Below are positions 1 through 9,463 of a stretch of 10,424 nucleotides of DNA, piece after piece (the first letter of the stretch is position 1; the number at the start of each line of letters is the position of its first letter). A model generated the notes under the pieces. The model was not told the origin of the DNA and ran no database searches. It saw only the letters and a list, made by a program, of their open reading frames with translations. Made by a program: the position numbers and the translations under genes. The DNA is from Paraglomus occultum (lineage: Eukaryota > Glomeromycota > Glomeromycetes > Paraglomerales > Paraglomeraceae), in NCBI GenBank assembly GCA_910592205.1, contig CAJVPJ010001335.1, positions 1-10,424 of the forward strand, written 5' to 3'.

Positions 1-440
1 ACACCAACCAAGATTACCTTCTGCATCAGCATTTCCCTGTTCAGCAGCTTTTTGATACCATTCAACTGCCTTTTGTTCATTCTTTTCTATCCCAGTTCCA
101 CATTCTAGTTCATAACAACAACCAAGATTATATTGTGCTAGAGCATTTCCCTGTTCAGCAGCTTTTTGATACCATTCAACTCCTTTTTATTCATTCTTTT
201 CTATCCCAATTCCTTTTTCATAACAATAACCAAGATTAACTTGTCCATCAGCATTTCCCTGTTCAGCAGCTTTTTGGTACCATTCAACTGCCTTTTGTTC
301 ATTCTTTTCTACTCCAGTTCCACGTCTATAACAATGACCAAGATTGCATTGTGCATCAGCACTTCCCTGTTTACATTTTGTCTCTTGTTCTAGTTCTTCA
401 ACTATTTTTCGAAACAATTCAATTGTTGCCTTTGGTTCAT
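1..440 (-). pseudogene. Sel1-repeat protein, partial, with internal stop
   Basis: Read on the minus strand, this encodes tandem Sel1 (TPR-like) repeats with the motif AVEWYQKAAEQGNA followed by NLGYCYEKGIGIEKNE. Four repeat starts are visible (QGSADAQCNLGHCY, GNADGQVNLGYCY, GNALAQYNLGCCY, GNADAEGNLGWC), and the array runs off the left edge. Sel1 arrays are alpha-helical protein-interaction solenoids, often attached to kinase-like domains in Glomeromycotina. A TAA at 187-189 sits where the other repeats have CAA (KNEQKA), so this is a nonsense change in an otherwise open frame. The third repeat also carries two extra residues (CYELECGTG). The upstream end is unclear: an open frame continues to an ATG at 486, but bases 447-486 are coding on the other strand for saccharopine dehydrogenase. 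The true Sel1 sequence therefore probably ends between about 400 and 446. It could be a pseudogene, a read error at one base, or a truncated gene. Confidence 0.8.
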
Positions 441-446
441 TCTCAG

Positions 447-1718
447 GGATCGGAACTATTAAAGAACCACTTTCCAAATGTTCCAATCTACAATGGCTTT
501 GCTTTTGAGGGCCTGGCTAATCGAGATTCGTTGGCGTATGTCGATACTTATGGCTTGGCTCCAATAGAGAATAAGCGGGCAATATTTCGTGGAACTTTGC
601 GATATAAGGTAGAAAGAAAATCAAGAGAATGCAAATGTTGTGATGAAATTATAGATACATATACGATAATATCCTGTTATCATTCGATTTTTGTTATAAT
701 GAACCAGGGATTCTCCGATTTAATGTATTCGTTTGTTAATATCGGGTTATTGGATTCGGGTGAGATGACCAGACAAATTGATAATTGGGTAAATTTTACA
801 CTTTGATTGCTATCGGTCTTTTATGCGAACATGACAATTTTGTGACGCGTTTCTCGCAAATGTTTACAGACAGACTTTCTAGATTATTTGTTATTCGACA
901 AATCTAATGTGAATAATCCAAACAATGAATCCAGAATTGACGCAATAGCGGATAAGATAAAGCTATCAAAAGACCACGAAATGCTTGAGAACGTCATCGA
1001 TGCTTTAACATGGTAAGAGTCCTTGTTGTAATGACAATATTCTGGCTAAACTAGTGCAATCACATATGTTCTGTTTGTTAACAAAATACATCTTCCAAAC
1101 CTTCTTCTAGGTTATCCCTGTTTCCCAAGTCGTCCTCCAACACGCAAGTGCCTTCATTTCCAAATGTCAAGACACCAATCGATGCGTTCTGTTTCTTGCT
1201 ACAAAACAAGCTCGCGTACAGTGAAGGAGAGACCGATCTGGTAGTGCTTCATCACGAATTTGGAGTCAAGAATAAACAAGGCCTTGAGGTGGTGTATTTT
1301 CTCATTATCAGAACCCAGTATCAGCTCTATCATTCCCTCGTTGACTATCTTCTCCTTTCTCCTTCCTTAGGAAATACGTACATCAACGTTGGTTGAATAT
1401 GGTACTCCTGGTGGATACACTGCTATGGCAAAGGCAGTTGGGTTACCTGCTGCAATGGCTGTTGAAATGATACTTCGAGGTAAGCTCCCTCACGGATCGA
1501 ACATCCAATTTATATGTGAACACAAATTTCAATAATTTACTTGATCATTTGCAGATAAAGTCAAAGAGTGTGGAGTATTATCTCCCACGTCTCCGTATAT
1601 TTATAAGACAATATTGGAGAATTTGTACTCTCAAGGAGTAAGAATCATAGAGAATACTAGTATCAAAGGGATGGCATCAAGCTTAAGTTGGAGCGGAAGT
1701 GGAATATGGGAACGCTGA
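447..1718 (+). CDS. Saccharopine dehydrogenase domain, C-terminal part of a bifunctional LKR/SDH (5' end missing)
   Basis: Six exons splice in frame: 447-608, 708-788, 870-1012, 1111-1288, 1371-1479 and 1555-1718, giving 278 residues and a TGA stop. The introns are 75-99 bp, all GT-AG; the donor at 1289 (GTGGTG) is weak. SDH oxidises saccharopine with an NAD(P)-type cofactor to glutamate and aminoadipate semialdehyde. Family landmarks in order are FEGLANRDS, RGTLRYKGF (created by joining exons 1 and 2), the LLDSGEM segment, LVVLHHEFGVK, and near the end YGTPGGYTAMAKAVGLPAA, SPYIYKTILENL and GVRIIENTS. The Ser/Gly-rich tail after GVRIIENTS seems longer than in animal proteins. The segment starts directly after an acceptor-like TTCTCAG at 440-446, so its first codon is an exon start with no upstream partner on this strand. 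The missing partner is the minus-strand gene at 2596-5763. Exon boundaries are read by eye from frame, phase and family pattern. Confidence 0.88.
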
Positions 1719-2595
1719 TAATGTGATAAATGAAAGCTTTTTTTACGTTAATTGTAGAATTTTATTAAGACAGGCTATCATTGCTGACAATGAGCCCAAC
1801 TAATAATAATGACCACGAAAAATTGTAATAGTCAAGTCTTTGCTTGAAAGAACGAAGAGTATGTTGGTAATATTTCTGCCCGGGTGCGATGCTTTGACAA
1901 TGACAAGTGAAACGTCGGTGGCATGCTATTGTATGTCAAGTCAAATGGTCGACGTTGTGAAAACCAGAGTTTGATCCGGTGTTGTTTTGAAGTACCAAAT
2001 TAAGCGTTTCGTCAGCAAGGAAATTGACATCATTGTTAACTGTGGTCATGCATCCGGTGCCAAGGAATTCTTCATGGGTGGGAACGAAGAGAACTCACAG
2101 GTAAGGTGCATAGGTCGAACAGAATCGCCTGATGGCATTGTTTATCATGTCATTAAGTGCGGCATCTGATCTCTGGAGTGATTCGGACCAGCATCGTTAC
2201 CAAATACTGCCCAGAACTTTAAGAAAAAGTATGAAAAAGCAAATTTGTTTATTGACAGCCAAATAAGAAATCCCGCAAATATTAGAATAAGTTAAGCCCT
2301 CTATCTTTATACTGATGTTAAGGGTGAGGCATTTGAACACTTGGTATAATCGTGCCTGTAACAACAACAGCATCAATGGCAAGCCCCTTAAAAAGGTCAT
2401 CATAGCGCCCTCTGTATTCAAAGCCATGAGATGACCTGATCGCTTTTCAGCACGATTTGATATTTTTCGGTAATTATTTTAACAACGGGAAAAGTTTGTG
2501 CAGGACGTAAAAATAGAAATAACATGACAGTTTGTGTAATACTCTAGTAAAGTAATATAAATAGGGGGAAAAATGCTTAAAAGACGAGTGGCGAA
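1719..2595. other. Segment between the two LKR/SDH halves, with unassigned coding-like stretches
   Basis: This 0.9 kb lies downstream of the SDH stop and before the break in the minus-strand LKR/SDH gene, and would be inside the inverted segment. I see no known gene. A possible two-exon plus-strand gene end is annotated separately at 1975-2295. On the minus strand, 2318-2428 is open and reads like protein (for example RYDDLFKGLAIDAVVVTG, ending in a TAA), but I do not recognise it. On the plus strand around 1840-1910 short open stretches in two frames (for instance NEEYVGNISARVRCFDNDK) may be another exon. No canonical AATAAA is seen soon after the SDH stop. Confidence 0.4.
1975..2295 (+). 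CDS. Unassigned possible gene 3' end, two exons
   Basis: An open stretch at 1975-2100 ends in CAG followed by a good donor (GTAAGG at 2101). A matching acceptor (CTGCCCAG, ending at 2214) opens a second stretch, 2215-2295, ending in TAA. Both boundaries are phase 0, so the join keeps frame and gives at least 68 residues. Readable pieces are KRFVSKEIDIIVNCGHASG, GAKEFFMGGNEENSQ and, in the second exon, NFKKKYEKANLFIDSQ. I do not recognise the family. The frame is closed by TGA at 1972-1974, so if this is real it has an upstream exon that I could not place; the A/G-rich stretch around 1840-1910 is a candidate. It could also be chance open sequence. Confidence 0.3.
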
Positions 2596-5500
2596 GCCAC
2601 CCATTGATTTAACTTCATCGATTACTTTCATTGTCGACAGATGATCGATCCCGGGATCAAGTCCTATTTCATTCAATATGGCTATGCCTGCTTCCTTTGC
2701 CCTTTAGAGACAGCAAACGGTCAATAGAAATAATGCGCACGGATTCCTTTTTGAATACAAATTTACGCCTTTCTCCCACACACCCACACACCAGTGCTGT
2801 GGCTCTGACATGCTTACTTTTCATCCAAGTCTCTCATGGCCGGTGATATATAACTCGCAGTAACCATATGCTTCTTCATTTCAATACAAATCTTTGCAAT
2901 GCTCGGATGTAGTGGAGCAGGAACGAAACTTTATAATCGTCGAACTTGTAGGTTAAATACGTTATTTTATTTCATGTCGTTGTTTATACAGAAAAGCAAA
3001 AATAAATATATATGAAAGTAATGGGTTATAATTCACCTTACAACTACATCACAACTATCTACCAATGTCTTCATCCTCCCAATATCACGAACATCTAGTT
3101 CGGCAATCTCTATTCCGTCGAGTCCTTTGGTCAATGCTGACGCTTCTAGACTGGCGTTGCTTGCTGTCATAGAAAAAGTTAATGGTTCTTAGCCTTTTAA
3201 AGTTTAGGATAACTCCAGTTGCTAGCAATCACGATACGTACCAACAGTGATATCTACACCTTCCAATTTATTTAAATAATCGACCAGAGGTTTTGCGACA
3301 AACCCACTCCCCAATACCAGTACACGTTTCCTTTTTTCATTATGTTGTTGTGTCTTTTCTTTTTCAATACTTTGCAACTTGTCATATAGATGACTATATG
3401 CAGGGGTAAGGCTGCCATCTTCGGCAATTATAGCACGTTTGAGAACAGAATTTGTAATCGCGTGTTTTTGTATCTGCATAAAATCACGTTGTAATTTCAA
3501 ACAATAAGTTATTCTGCTCATTAATTTTTGTGGGCAAAGAAATTTTATTATTGTTTTGTTTTTACTTACCAGTTCTAGTATGAACGGATAAAATGCTTTA
3601 CTGAAATGTCGACTACTTTCGAAAGGAATTTCAGTAGGTAGAATGTCTACGGCCATGATTTGCGTTCCTTTGCGTGCCATACTTTTGATATGAAGTAGAA
3701 AGAAAAAAAAGGAAATAAATATCTTGTTTCTTCCAGTCGTGGGAAAAAAGGTGGGGGTTTTTTTGGTATTGTACATACTCCTTATGCTCTTCTCCGGCGA
3801 TAGCATCGACATAATAGAACGGGTCGTCTATCGTGGTAGAATGAGATGTAAATTCCAATGGTCCCTAATATAATAATTAATTTCACATAAGATTGCGAGG
3901 CTACAATTTACATACTCTTCCTTTCACATGTTATGAATATAAAAATACCTTAATGTCACAGCTAATATCCGCGATACTCAACAGTCGATGCTTTATGTTC
4001 GGGTCTGCTTGAATTGATCGAAGGTGCTCGGTTGTGAGTAGCCTTGGATATCTGGCATCCCAATATGAACCATGAATCAACATTGTCGTATATGGAGAGA
4101 TCTGCGAGAAGAAAATACGACAAAATTAAATTCTAGTAATAATTCCGACACTTTTTCCGATTCTTTCATACACTGGTCCATTTGTATTAGTTATAATAGT
4201 GGCGGGGAAAAGTGACCCTTTCTTGACTGTCATCAAGAAATAGGATTCCTCAATAGAATGAACAAACAGTATCCCCTTAAACTCTATTTTCTTTGTTTAC
4301 CTCAGTGTGAAAGATTGAAATGTACTTATCCGGGTTAGCATAATAGTCGGATTTTGATTCAAATTTGTTAGTATCTTTGCGACGTAAATAATCTTCCAAC
4401 TTCACGTGACATGCGTAAAGCCGCCTACTCCTTCCGTCTAAATGTTTGCAACTGACTCAATATATTGTAGTTTGAAATATATAAATAAACAAAAAGATTC
4501 TTACATTTTCCGTTGGCAATTGATTTCAAGTCCTTTGCTTCCACATATTCATGAGGAAGTTCTCTAAAAATATCTTGAGCTCCCTATCGCAGATATCGTT
4601 TGTATGACAATTTAGTGCTTGCTTTGCCTGCCTTTCTCCCCTTTTGCCTATCCTTTTTCCCTACCTTGGCGACATTTCCACTACCAGTAAACACAAAAGT
4701 CATTGGACCGATCTCACTAGGTAACCCATCTTTGGTAATTGTATCACCAACTGCTCGTACTGTCGATCTTGCCGATGAGAGCGTGTCGTAAGTATAAGAC
4801 ATGCCGATATGCTATTTTAGGAATTGTAGTCAAATAACAAATAACAAGTATAAAGTTACATCGATAACGATAAGAAAATGCATACCATGAATGGCGTATT
4901 ATATCCTAGTCCAAGCAACCGCAGTCCCAAACCATGCAGTCCGTCGATCATTCCTTTAAGTTAAAGTTTTATCCAATGTCACATAACAAAAAATCGGACC
5001 CAAGAATATAATGTTTGCGATGCAAGTTGAAGGGGGGGGAGGGGGCACGTTACTTTTCCATTATCGGGTTAATCTATTCGTACCTGCATATCCTGCGTGA
5101 GTACCAAACAAAACGAGTCGTTTCCTGTCATCATTTGTCAATAACTCGTAATCAATCAACCGTATTTTCTAAAATGAAAAAAAAATATTGACAAGTGAGC
5201 AGTTACGATAGATAAGATATTATAATAGAGTATAGACTTCATATGGGTGATATTGAACGGTCAATGTCAATTCACTTACCTTATCCAGAATGTCTTTGAG
5301 CATTGCCATATTGTACGGTTGTCCCTTGGTAGTATGAGAGAAGAATACATATGTTTTATTCGGAATTAAATTACGAGTCGGAACCTCTTTTATTCCTATT
5401 ATTATGTCTGCTGGCGAGACATCTTCTTGTATTATGGCTCCAGCCTAAATTATGAAAAAGTAGAGTACTTTAGAGACACGCTCTTTGATTCACCGAAAAC

Positions 5501-5763
5501 CCTATATTTATTTGATCTGATTGGCGGATATGTACCTCAGCATACTTTTCGTCATTGAATATTCTATTACTGCTTGGCTGAACATATACAGTTGTTCCGG
5601 TTTGTTTGATGATGTCACTTATTGCATCTGGCGTAAGTGCAACTCTGCGTTCCCACACGCTTTTGTCCTCTCTGCGAATGGCTATGCTTTTTGGAGCAGT
5701 TGATATTGATCGGAAAAAACGTGAGCGAGTGGAAGTTAAAGGTAATCTGGTCAGACGAAACAT
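2596..5763 (-). CDS. AASS: Bifunctional lysine-ketoglutarate reductase / saccharopine dehydrogenase, N-terminal two thirds (3' end lost)
   Basis: Fourteen exons join in frame, 612 codons in all: 5536-5763, 5280-5444, 5084-5168, 4886-4953, 4665-4811, 4505-4583, 4301-4437, 3949-4101, 3779-3864, 3570-3681, 3242-3473, 3037-3163, 2818-2928 and 2596-2701. All thirteen introns are GT-AG, 67-199 bp. The start at 5763 gives an Arg/Ser/Thr-rich, acid-free leader ([17 protein letters not shown]) typical of a mitochondrial presequence. The LKR domain follows: the [19 protein letters not shown] entry motif of the AlaDH/PNT N-terminal fold, then [14 protein letters not shown] for the nucleotide-binding fold, and [12 protein letters not shown] near its end. 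The SDH Rossmann motif [17 protein letters not shown] begins the second domain, followed by [23 protein letters not shown] and [15 protein letters not shown] condenses lysine with 2-oxoglutarate using NADPH; SDH then releases glutamate and aminoadipate semialdehyde. Homology stops at VKSMGG near 2596; the next codons run into an unrelated open stretch that ends by about 2479. The rest of SDH is at 447-1718 on the other strand. The gene symbol is the animal one, used for the fused architecture. Confidence 0.92.
5032..5045 (+). repeat. G-tract in intron 3 of the LKR/SDH gene
   Basis: Eight G, one A, then five G on the plus strand; on the transcribed (minus-sense) RNA this is a C tract. It lies inside intron 3 (4954-5083), away from both splice sites. 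Such tracts are prone to length errors in sequencing and to slippage. Confidence 0.7.
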
Positions 5764-7187
5764 TACAACGATAATTAACGAATAAACAAAAGGGTCTGCG
5801 ACGTTGAAGAGAAAGGGGTTGGGTTGGTGAGTATTTATGAATACTTATTTTATTGTGAATGACACGGATCTCATTGTCTATTCGTTATGTCCCACGGTCA
5901 CATTGATGCACTAACAAAAATATTCCAATACCCCCCATTTTTGTGTCTAAAGAAAGTCACCAAAATTAAACTTTTACAGTATTAGTATAGCTGAACGGTA
6001 TGTGTGTGGGAAAGTACCAGATCCGGAAGTCTTAACCATATGATCATTATCGTCACACAAGTTCCTCTATATAAGAACATATGATGTCAGTCAGAAGATT
6101 TATGTAAATATATTAATATTAATTAATATCAATTAATTAAACGGAAAAATAGCCCTTTGTTCGCAAGGTCCAATCGTTATGTAGTACTAATTTGATGTGC
6201 ATGTCAGGTGATTATATGAATACGTTTACTATTACCTCCCAAAGGCAAGTCATGTATTTTCTGTGAACAAAGTGTGGGAGCTCTGTGTAATCAGCAGTTT
6301 AATGGAGAGAAGAACCTTTGTCGTAGATTTGGAAAAATCCCACACCTACGGACAAGTAGGGGAATAATTTGTGCGACAGAAGAGCTGCACTAAGTAACCT
6401 TAATCGTGAGAACTTCAAGAATCCAAGCGAAACTTAATAAAATAAAGCTTGTATCCAAGTTTAAAAATCAAACATTTCCATCTTAACTTACCATCTGAAT
6501 TGCAGTCGAACCGCGAAAACCTAATATAGCGCAAAGTTGGTACCTTTTTATTCAAATTCCGTGCGATTTCTATTTGAAGAATTTATTATAAAACCGATAA
6601 TATTTGTAGATAATAATAATAAATAAGGTTGTACATATATACACATAGTTGAATGCTTCTACTCTTAACAACGATGTGTAAAACAGGACGTAGTAATAAC
6701 AAGCCAAGAGTTGTTTTTGCAATGCTTTCTTATGACATGCAAAAGCAATCAGATGATTTTTTACCCACAATGTCCATTACGTATCATTGTATATGTCGTT
6801 AGTACTGTCCAAACTTAAAGGATGGTTTACGGCATCATTTTCACAACATGTTAAGCTGTGTCGGTCATGGGTAATCAACCAAAAGATGGGTGCAAGCTCG
6901 TTTTTCATTGTGTACGTTACCAATATTGGGTATCATCCTTTTGCTAATACACATAATATTAATATTGATAAATGCAAAGTAAAAATACGACTTTTAAAAA
7001 GATTAAAACATTGAGGAAGAATGGCAAAACCTCAAAGTGATAAAAAGTCTACAATTCCCCTTTTACGGTTTTCTTTTACCAAATCCTGAGCATATTCGTA
7101 CCTCTTGACTAATTTGGATTGCAAACAGTTACAACATTCAGAGTAAGCAAGTGACTTGTATAAACCTTCCTATACAACAGAAAAAAA
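5764..7187. other. Intergenic region upstream of the LKR/SDH start, no convincing gene
   Basis: This AT-rich stretch separates the LKR/SDH start from the end of the kinase-like pseudogene and should contain the LKR/SDH promoter. I could not pick out a reliable core promoter element. A small inverted repeat AGTATT-TATG-AATACT lies at 5830-5845, and a self-complementary TTAATTAATAT-type tract lies near 6110-6142. The open frames at 6570-6770 (minus) and 6787-7014 (plus) show no motif, no splice logic and AT-driven composition, so I do not call them genes. No tRNA is apparent. Confidence 0.55.
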
Positions 7188-8043
7188 CTAATAAAATGGA
7201 TTCCAATCACAAAGGTTTGGCTTTTCAGAGCTGGATGATATATCTTTCTTATAAACCGAATCGAGAAAATGGTGATCATGCGCTGTTTGTGTAGACCAAC
7301 ATTAAGATGCCAGGGAATATTCGAGTTCATACTATATGGATACTGTGCTTCCCTGATTCGCCCGGCCCAGTCAAAATCAATGATTTGACATTGTCATTTT
7401 TGTCACAAAGGCAATTTAGTTCCGGTAATAGCCATTAGTGATCGAACTAACTTTCTATAGTAATAAGGCATGCCGGAAAGCAGGTAGGTTGATACTAGTT
7501 TCAACGATCATAGAATAATATCTAGCATTTTGAAGCTACACGTTTGCTTCAGTTCCAAAGTTTGACTTAATTTCGACATTATACAAAAGAAATGAGACTC
7601 CCCCACAGTAATGAGATCTCGAAGAGTTCGTGGCATAGCTTGATCTCGTGTGTGTTTCAATGGGTATACCCTGAAACGCAAACCCCCGGACAATATCCTC
7701 TCTGATATTCTCTTCCTCGAATATTGATGTTGCCAATTTTAGGATTGCCATTTTCAGCTTTTAAATCAGCATCTTGTTAGGTCATTAGCGACAGGAATTT
7801 GTCAAACGTACGAGCACCATTCGATTGGCATAATGGCGTGGTGAAGAAAGTTGGCCAGTTCTTCCAATGACTTCCTCCGCGTGGAAAAACCTGCAATAAC
7901 GAGACGACGTTAACGCATTATAAGAGATCAAAAAACGCAGCTCTGCGTGTGTTACCGCTCCTCGGATGAGTTGGCTTTTAGTTCCGTAATTATTTCCTGG
8001 GCCAAGTCGGGACGAGTTGTCTTGCGTTTCTTCAGATAGTTGC
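7188..8043 (-). pseudogene. Decayed kinase-like gene (DFDWAG type, Crinkler/PKL-like C-terminal domain)
   Basis: Pieces of one protein appear in order on the minus strand but in shifting frames. First comes an exon-like stretch (8043 to 7956) with TRPDLAQEIITELKANSSEE, opened by an acceptor-like CTATTAG. A possible intron 7875-7955 keeps frame into KSLEELANFLHHAIMPIEW. Next, from 7751, come EEENIREDIVRGFAFQGIP and FLLYNVEIKSNFGTEANV; a TAG interrupts before LQNARYYSMIVETS and LPAFRHALLL. Another frame gives CLCDKNDNVK, then a shift to IIDFDWAGRIREAQYP and MNSNIPW (about 7384-7300), then a further shift to AHDHHFLDSVYKKD and a TAG at 7188-7190. The order resembles fungal proteins with an E-x-K nuclease-like or sensor region (here VEIKSNFGTEA), followed by a kinase-like domain whose DFG-equivalent is DFDWAG with a downstream YP and N-I-x-W-P. 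That family match is from recall. At least three frame changes plus in-frame stops make it a pseudogene. Confidence 0.6.
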
Positions 8044-9118
8044 CTAATAGTCAAAATTGTATTTCAATTATTTTCCCAATGAAAACTATATTATGACTAC
8101 TCTATCTTATGTACAGATCATGAACCAAAAAAGTCTACAATTATATTAAGCCCGTAATACAACTATGTACACACTATGTCCCCCAACGTCAGTCACAATT
8201 GCTTTTTTTTATCTGTTTGTGTGTGTTGTTTTTTTATATAAAATAACTAAAAAACAAACGAAATAAAAACGAGATAACCACAAAGAAACTAATAAAAAAA
8301 ACAGAAACGCAAAAGCTAGAACCAAAAAAAAAAATAAATTTTAATTTATAGAAAACATAGAAACACCGTGCAAACCATAAAACAAATTATACAAAATTTG
8401 GGTCCCAAAACGCGGAGGCGAAGTGACATTTTCCCCCCCACTCTCTCACTTCCTACTTACTTCCTAACTTCCTCGACTGTCTCTTCTCCAGCAAACGTTT
8501 CTGCTTTTTATCTTCTAGTTTTCGTCAATTCTTCAATAACAATCTCTCGTCAGTATTTCTTCCTTCTTCGTATAATCAAGCTTTTTTTTTTGCTTCTTCG
8601 GTCATTTTGTTGTCCAGATACTGCCACGGTGATGTAATCTAGTATGCTATTAGCGGGACTATATGTGTCAGTTTTTTATTTGCTGATAGTAAATCACATA
8701 CCTTTAAATGTATCAAGCTATGTTTATAAAATCTGTACTGATAAAACATATTTCAACGCCTGCCATACAAGAAGATAAAAACACTTTTCCGTTTTACTTA
8801 ACAAAATATGGCTTTGCATATATAAAAACATGGGTTGAGGAATATTTCTCCACTTTTTTATATTAAAATAAAATAATACCTTTACTTCTTGTAGCAGAAT
8901 TTGACCAATGCGCAGAAATTTGCGCTTGTTGTAATTAGCATGGCACGTAAACGAATCGTGTACTATAAAACAACACCACCCTTACTTACATTTTTAATAA
9001 ATATTGTAAAAAGCAAACCCAAGCAAATCCAATAACAATCTTCATCAACAAAAACTGTTGCAATAAAAACTTAATTTTCTGAGCAAAAAAAAATTGAAAT
9101 ATTTATTGGTTTCGTTGA
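8044..9118. other. Low-complexity AT-rich intergenic region
   Basis: No gene is supported. Positions 8195-8345 are strongly A-rich on the plus strand, with T runs near 8200-8237 and A runs near 8294-8333. Positions 8430-8600 are pyrimidine-rich (TTCCTTCTTCG-type); the purine-rich complement can be read as charged Lys/Glu/Arg strings in several frames on the minus strand, broken by stops. A short hairpin GCGCA-GAAATT-TGCGC occurs at 8910-8925. Confidence 0.5.
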
Positions 9119-9463
9119 CAACATGGAATATTACAAGACTATAAAGTCCAGAAAGTTTTCAAAAACGACGAACAAATTTACTCGCCGGATATCGAAACGT
9201 TGTGGAACGATTTGAGACAATTATACTATAGAAGAGCTGAATTAGATCCAAAATTTTTATTAACAAAATGGTATTTAAAATTAACAATTTACTCGACAAA
9301 CAAAAGGCTATTGCTGCATCTACAGTAAAAAATTTTATCTTTGAAGGACAACTCCACGGAAAAAACTATTGAGATAATTCAACGTTGGGTTGAGGAAGAA
9401 GAGAGAAAAACTGCAAATTACTCAGATGGGGAAAATGAAAAATTGAGTATTTTAATAAATTAA
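9119..9463 (+). pseudogene. Coding remnant in three successive frames, family not recognised
   Basis: Three overlapping open pieces follow each other and read like one protein. The first (9119 to about 9254) contains YSPDIETLWNDLRQLYYRRA and ELDPKFLLTKW. The second (about 9268-9371) contains INNLLDKQKAIAASTVKNFI. The third (9341-9463) contains STEKTIEIIQRWVEEEERK and ends in TAA. The first change of frame falls in an AAAATGGTATTTAAAATT stretch, so it could be an indel at an A/T run; a GT-AG intron (9272 to about 9325) is possible but does not restore the third frame. Composition is much more protein-like than in the flanking DNA. It may be a decayed gene from a multigene or transposon-associated family. 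No function is assigned. Confidence 0.4.

Noticed and set aside
166-393. Open frame on the plus strand in the Sel1 region
   Set aside because: It is the antisense of the Sel1 repeats; the Phe/Ser/Leu-rich content simply mirrors the opposite strand.
351-446. Apparent N-terminal extension of the SDH exon starting at an ATG at 351
   Set aside because: The residues upstream of 447 are antisense Sel1 and do not match SDH; an acceptor-like CAG at 444-446 explains the exon start.
3682-3812. Start of a separate SDH-like protein at the ATG at 3812
   Set aside because: The frame from that ATG reads through an intron (3682-3778); the spliced exons join LKR and SDH in one frame with correct phase.
6110-6142. 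Self-complementary TTAATTAATAT-type tract as a possible origin or transposon end
   Set aside because: Simple AT repetition with no paired end, target duplication or linked gene.
6787-7014. 75-codon plus-strand open frame
   Set aside because: No recognisable motif; ordinary for AT-rich intergenic DNA and not supported by flanking splice sites.
7330-7400. A G-protein-like P-loop (GPGESGKHSI) on the minus strand
   Set aside because: The shifted frame over the same bases gives DFDWAGRIREAQYP with matching context on both sides, and the P-loop lacks the Ser/Thr after GK and is followed at once by a stop.
8368-8637. 89-codon plus-strand open frame
   Set aside because: It is low-complexity pyrimidine-rich sequence giving Ser/Phe/Leu strings; no motif, splice signals or neighbours support it.
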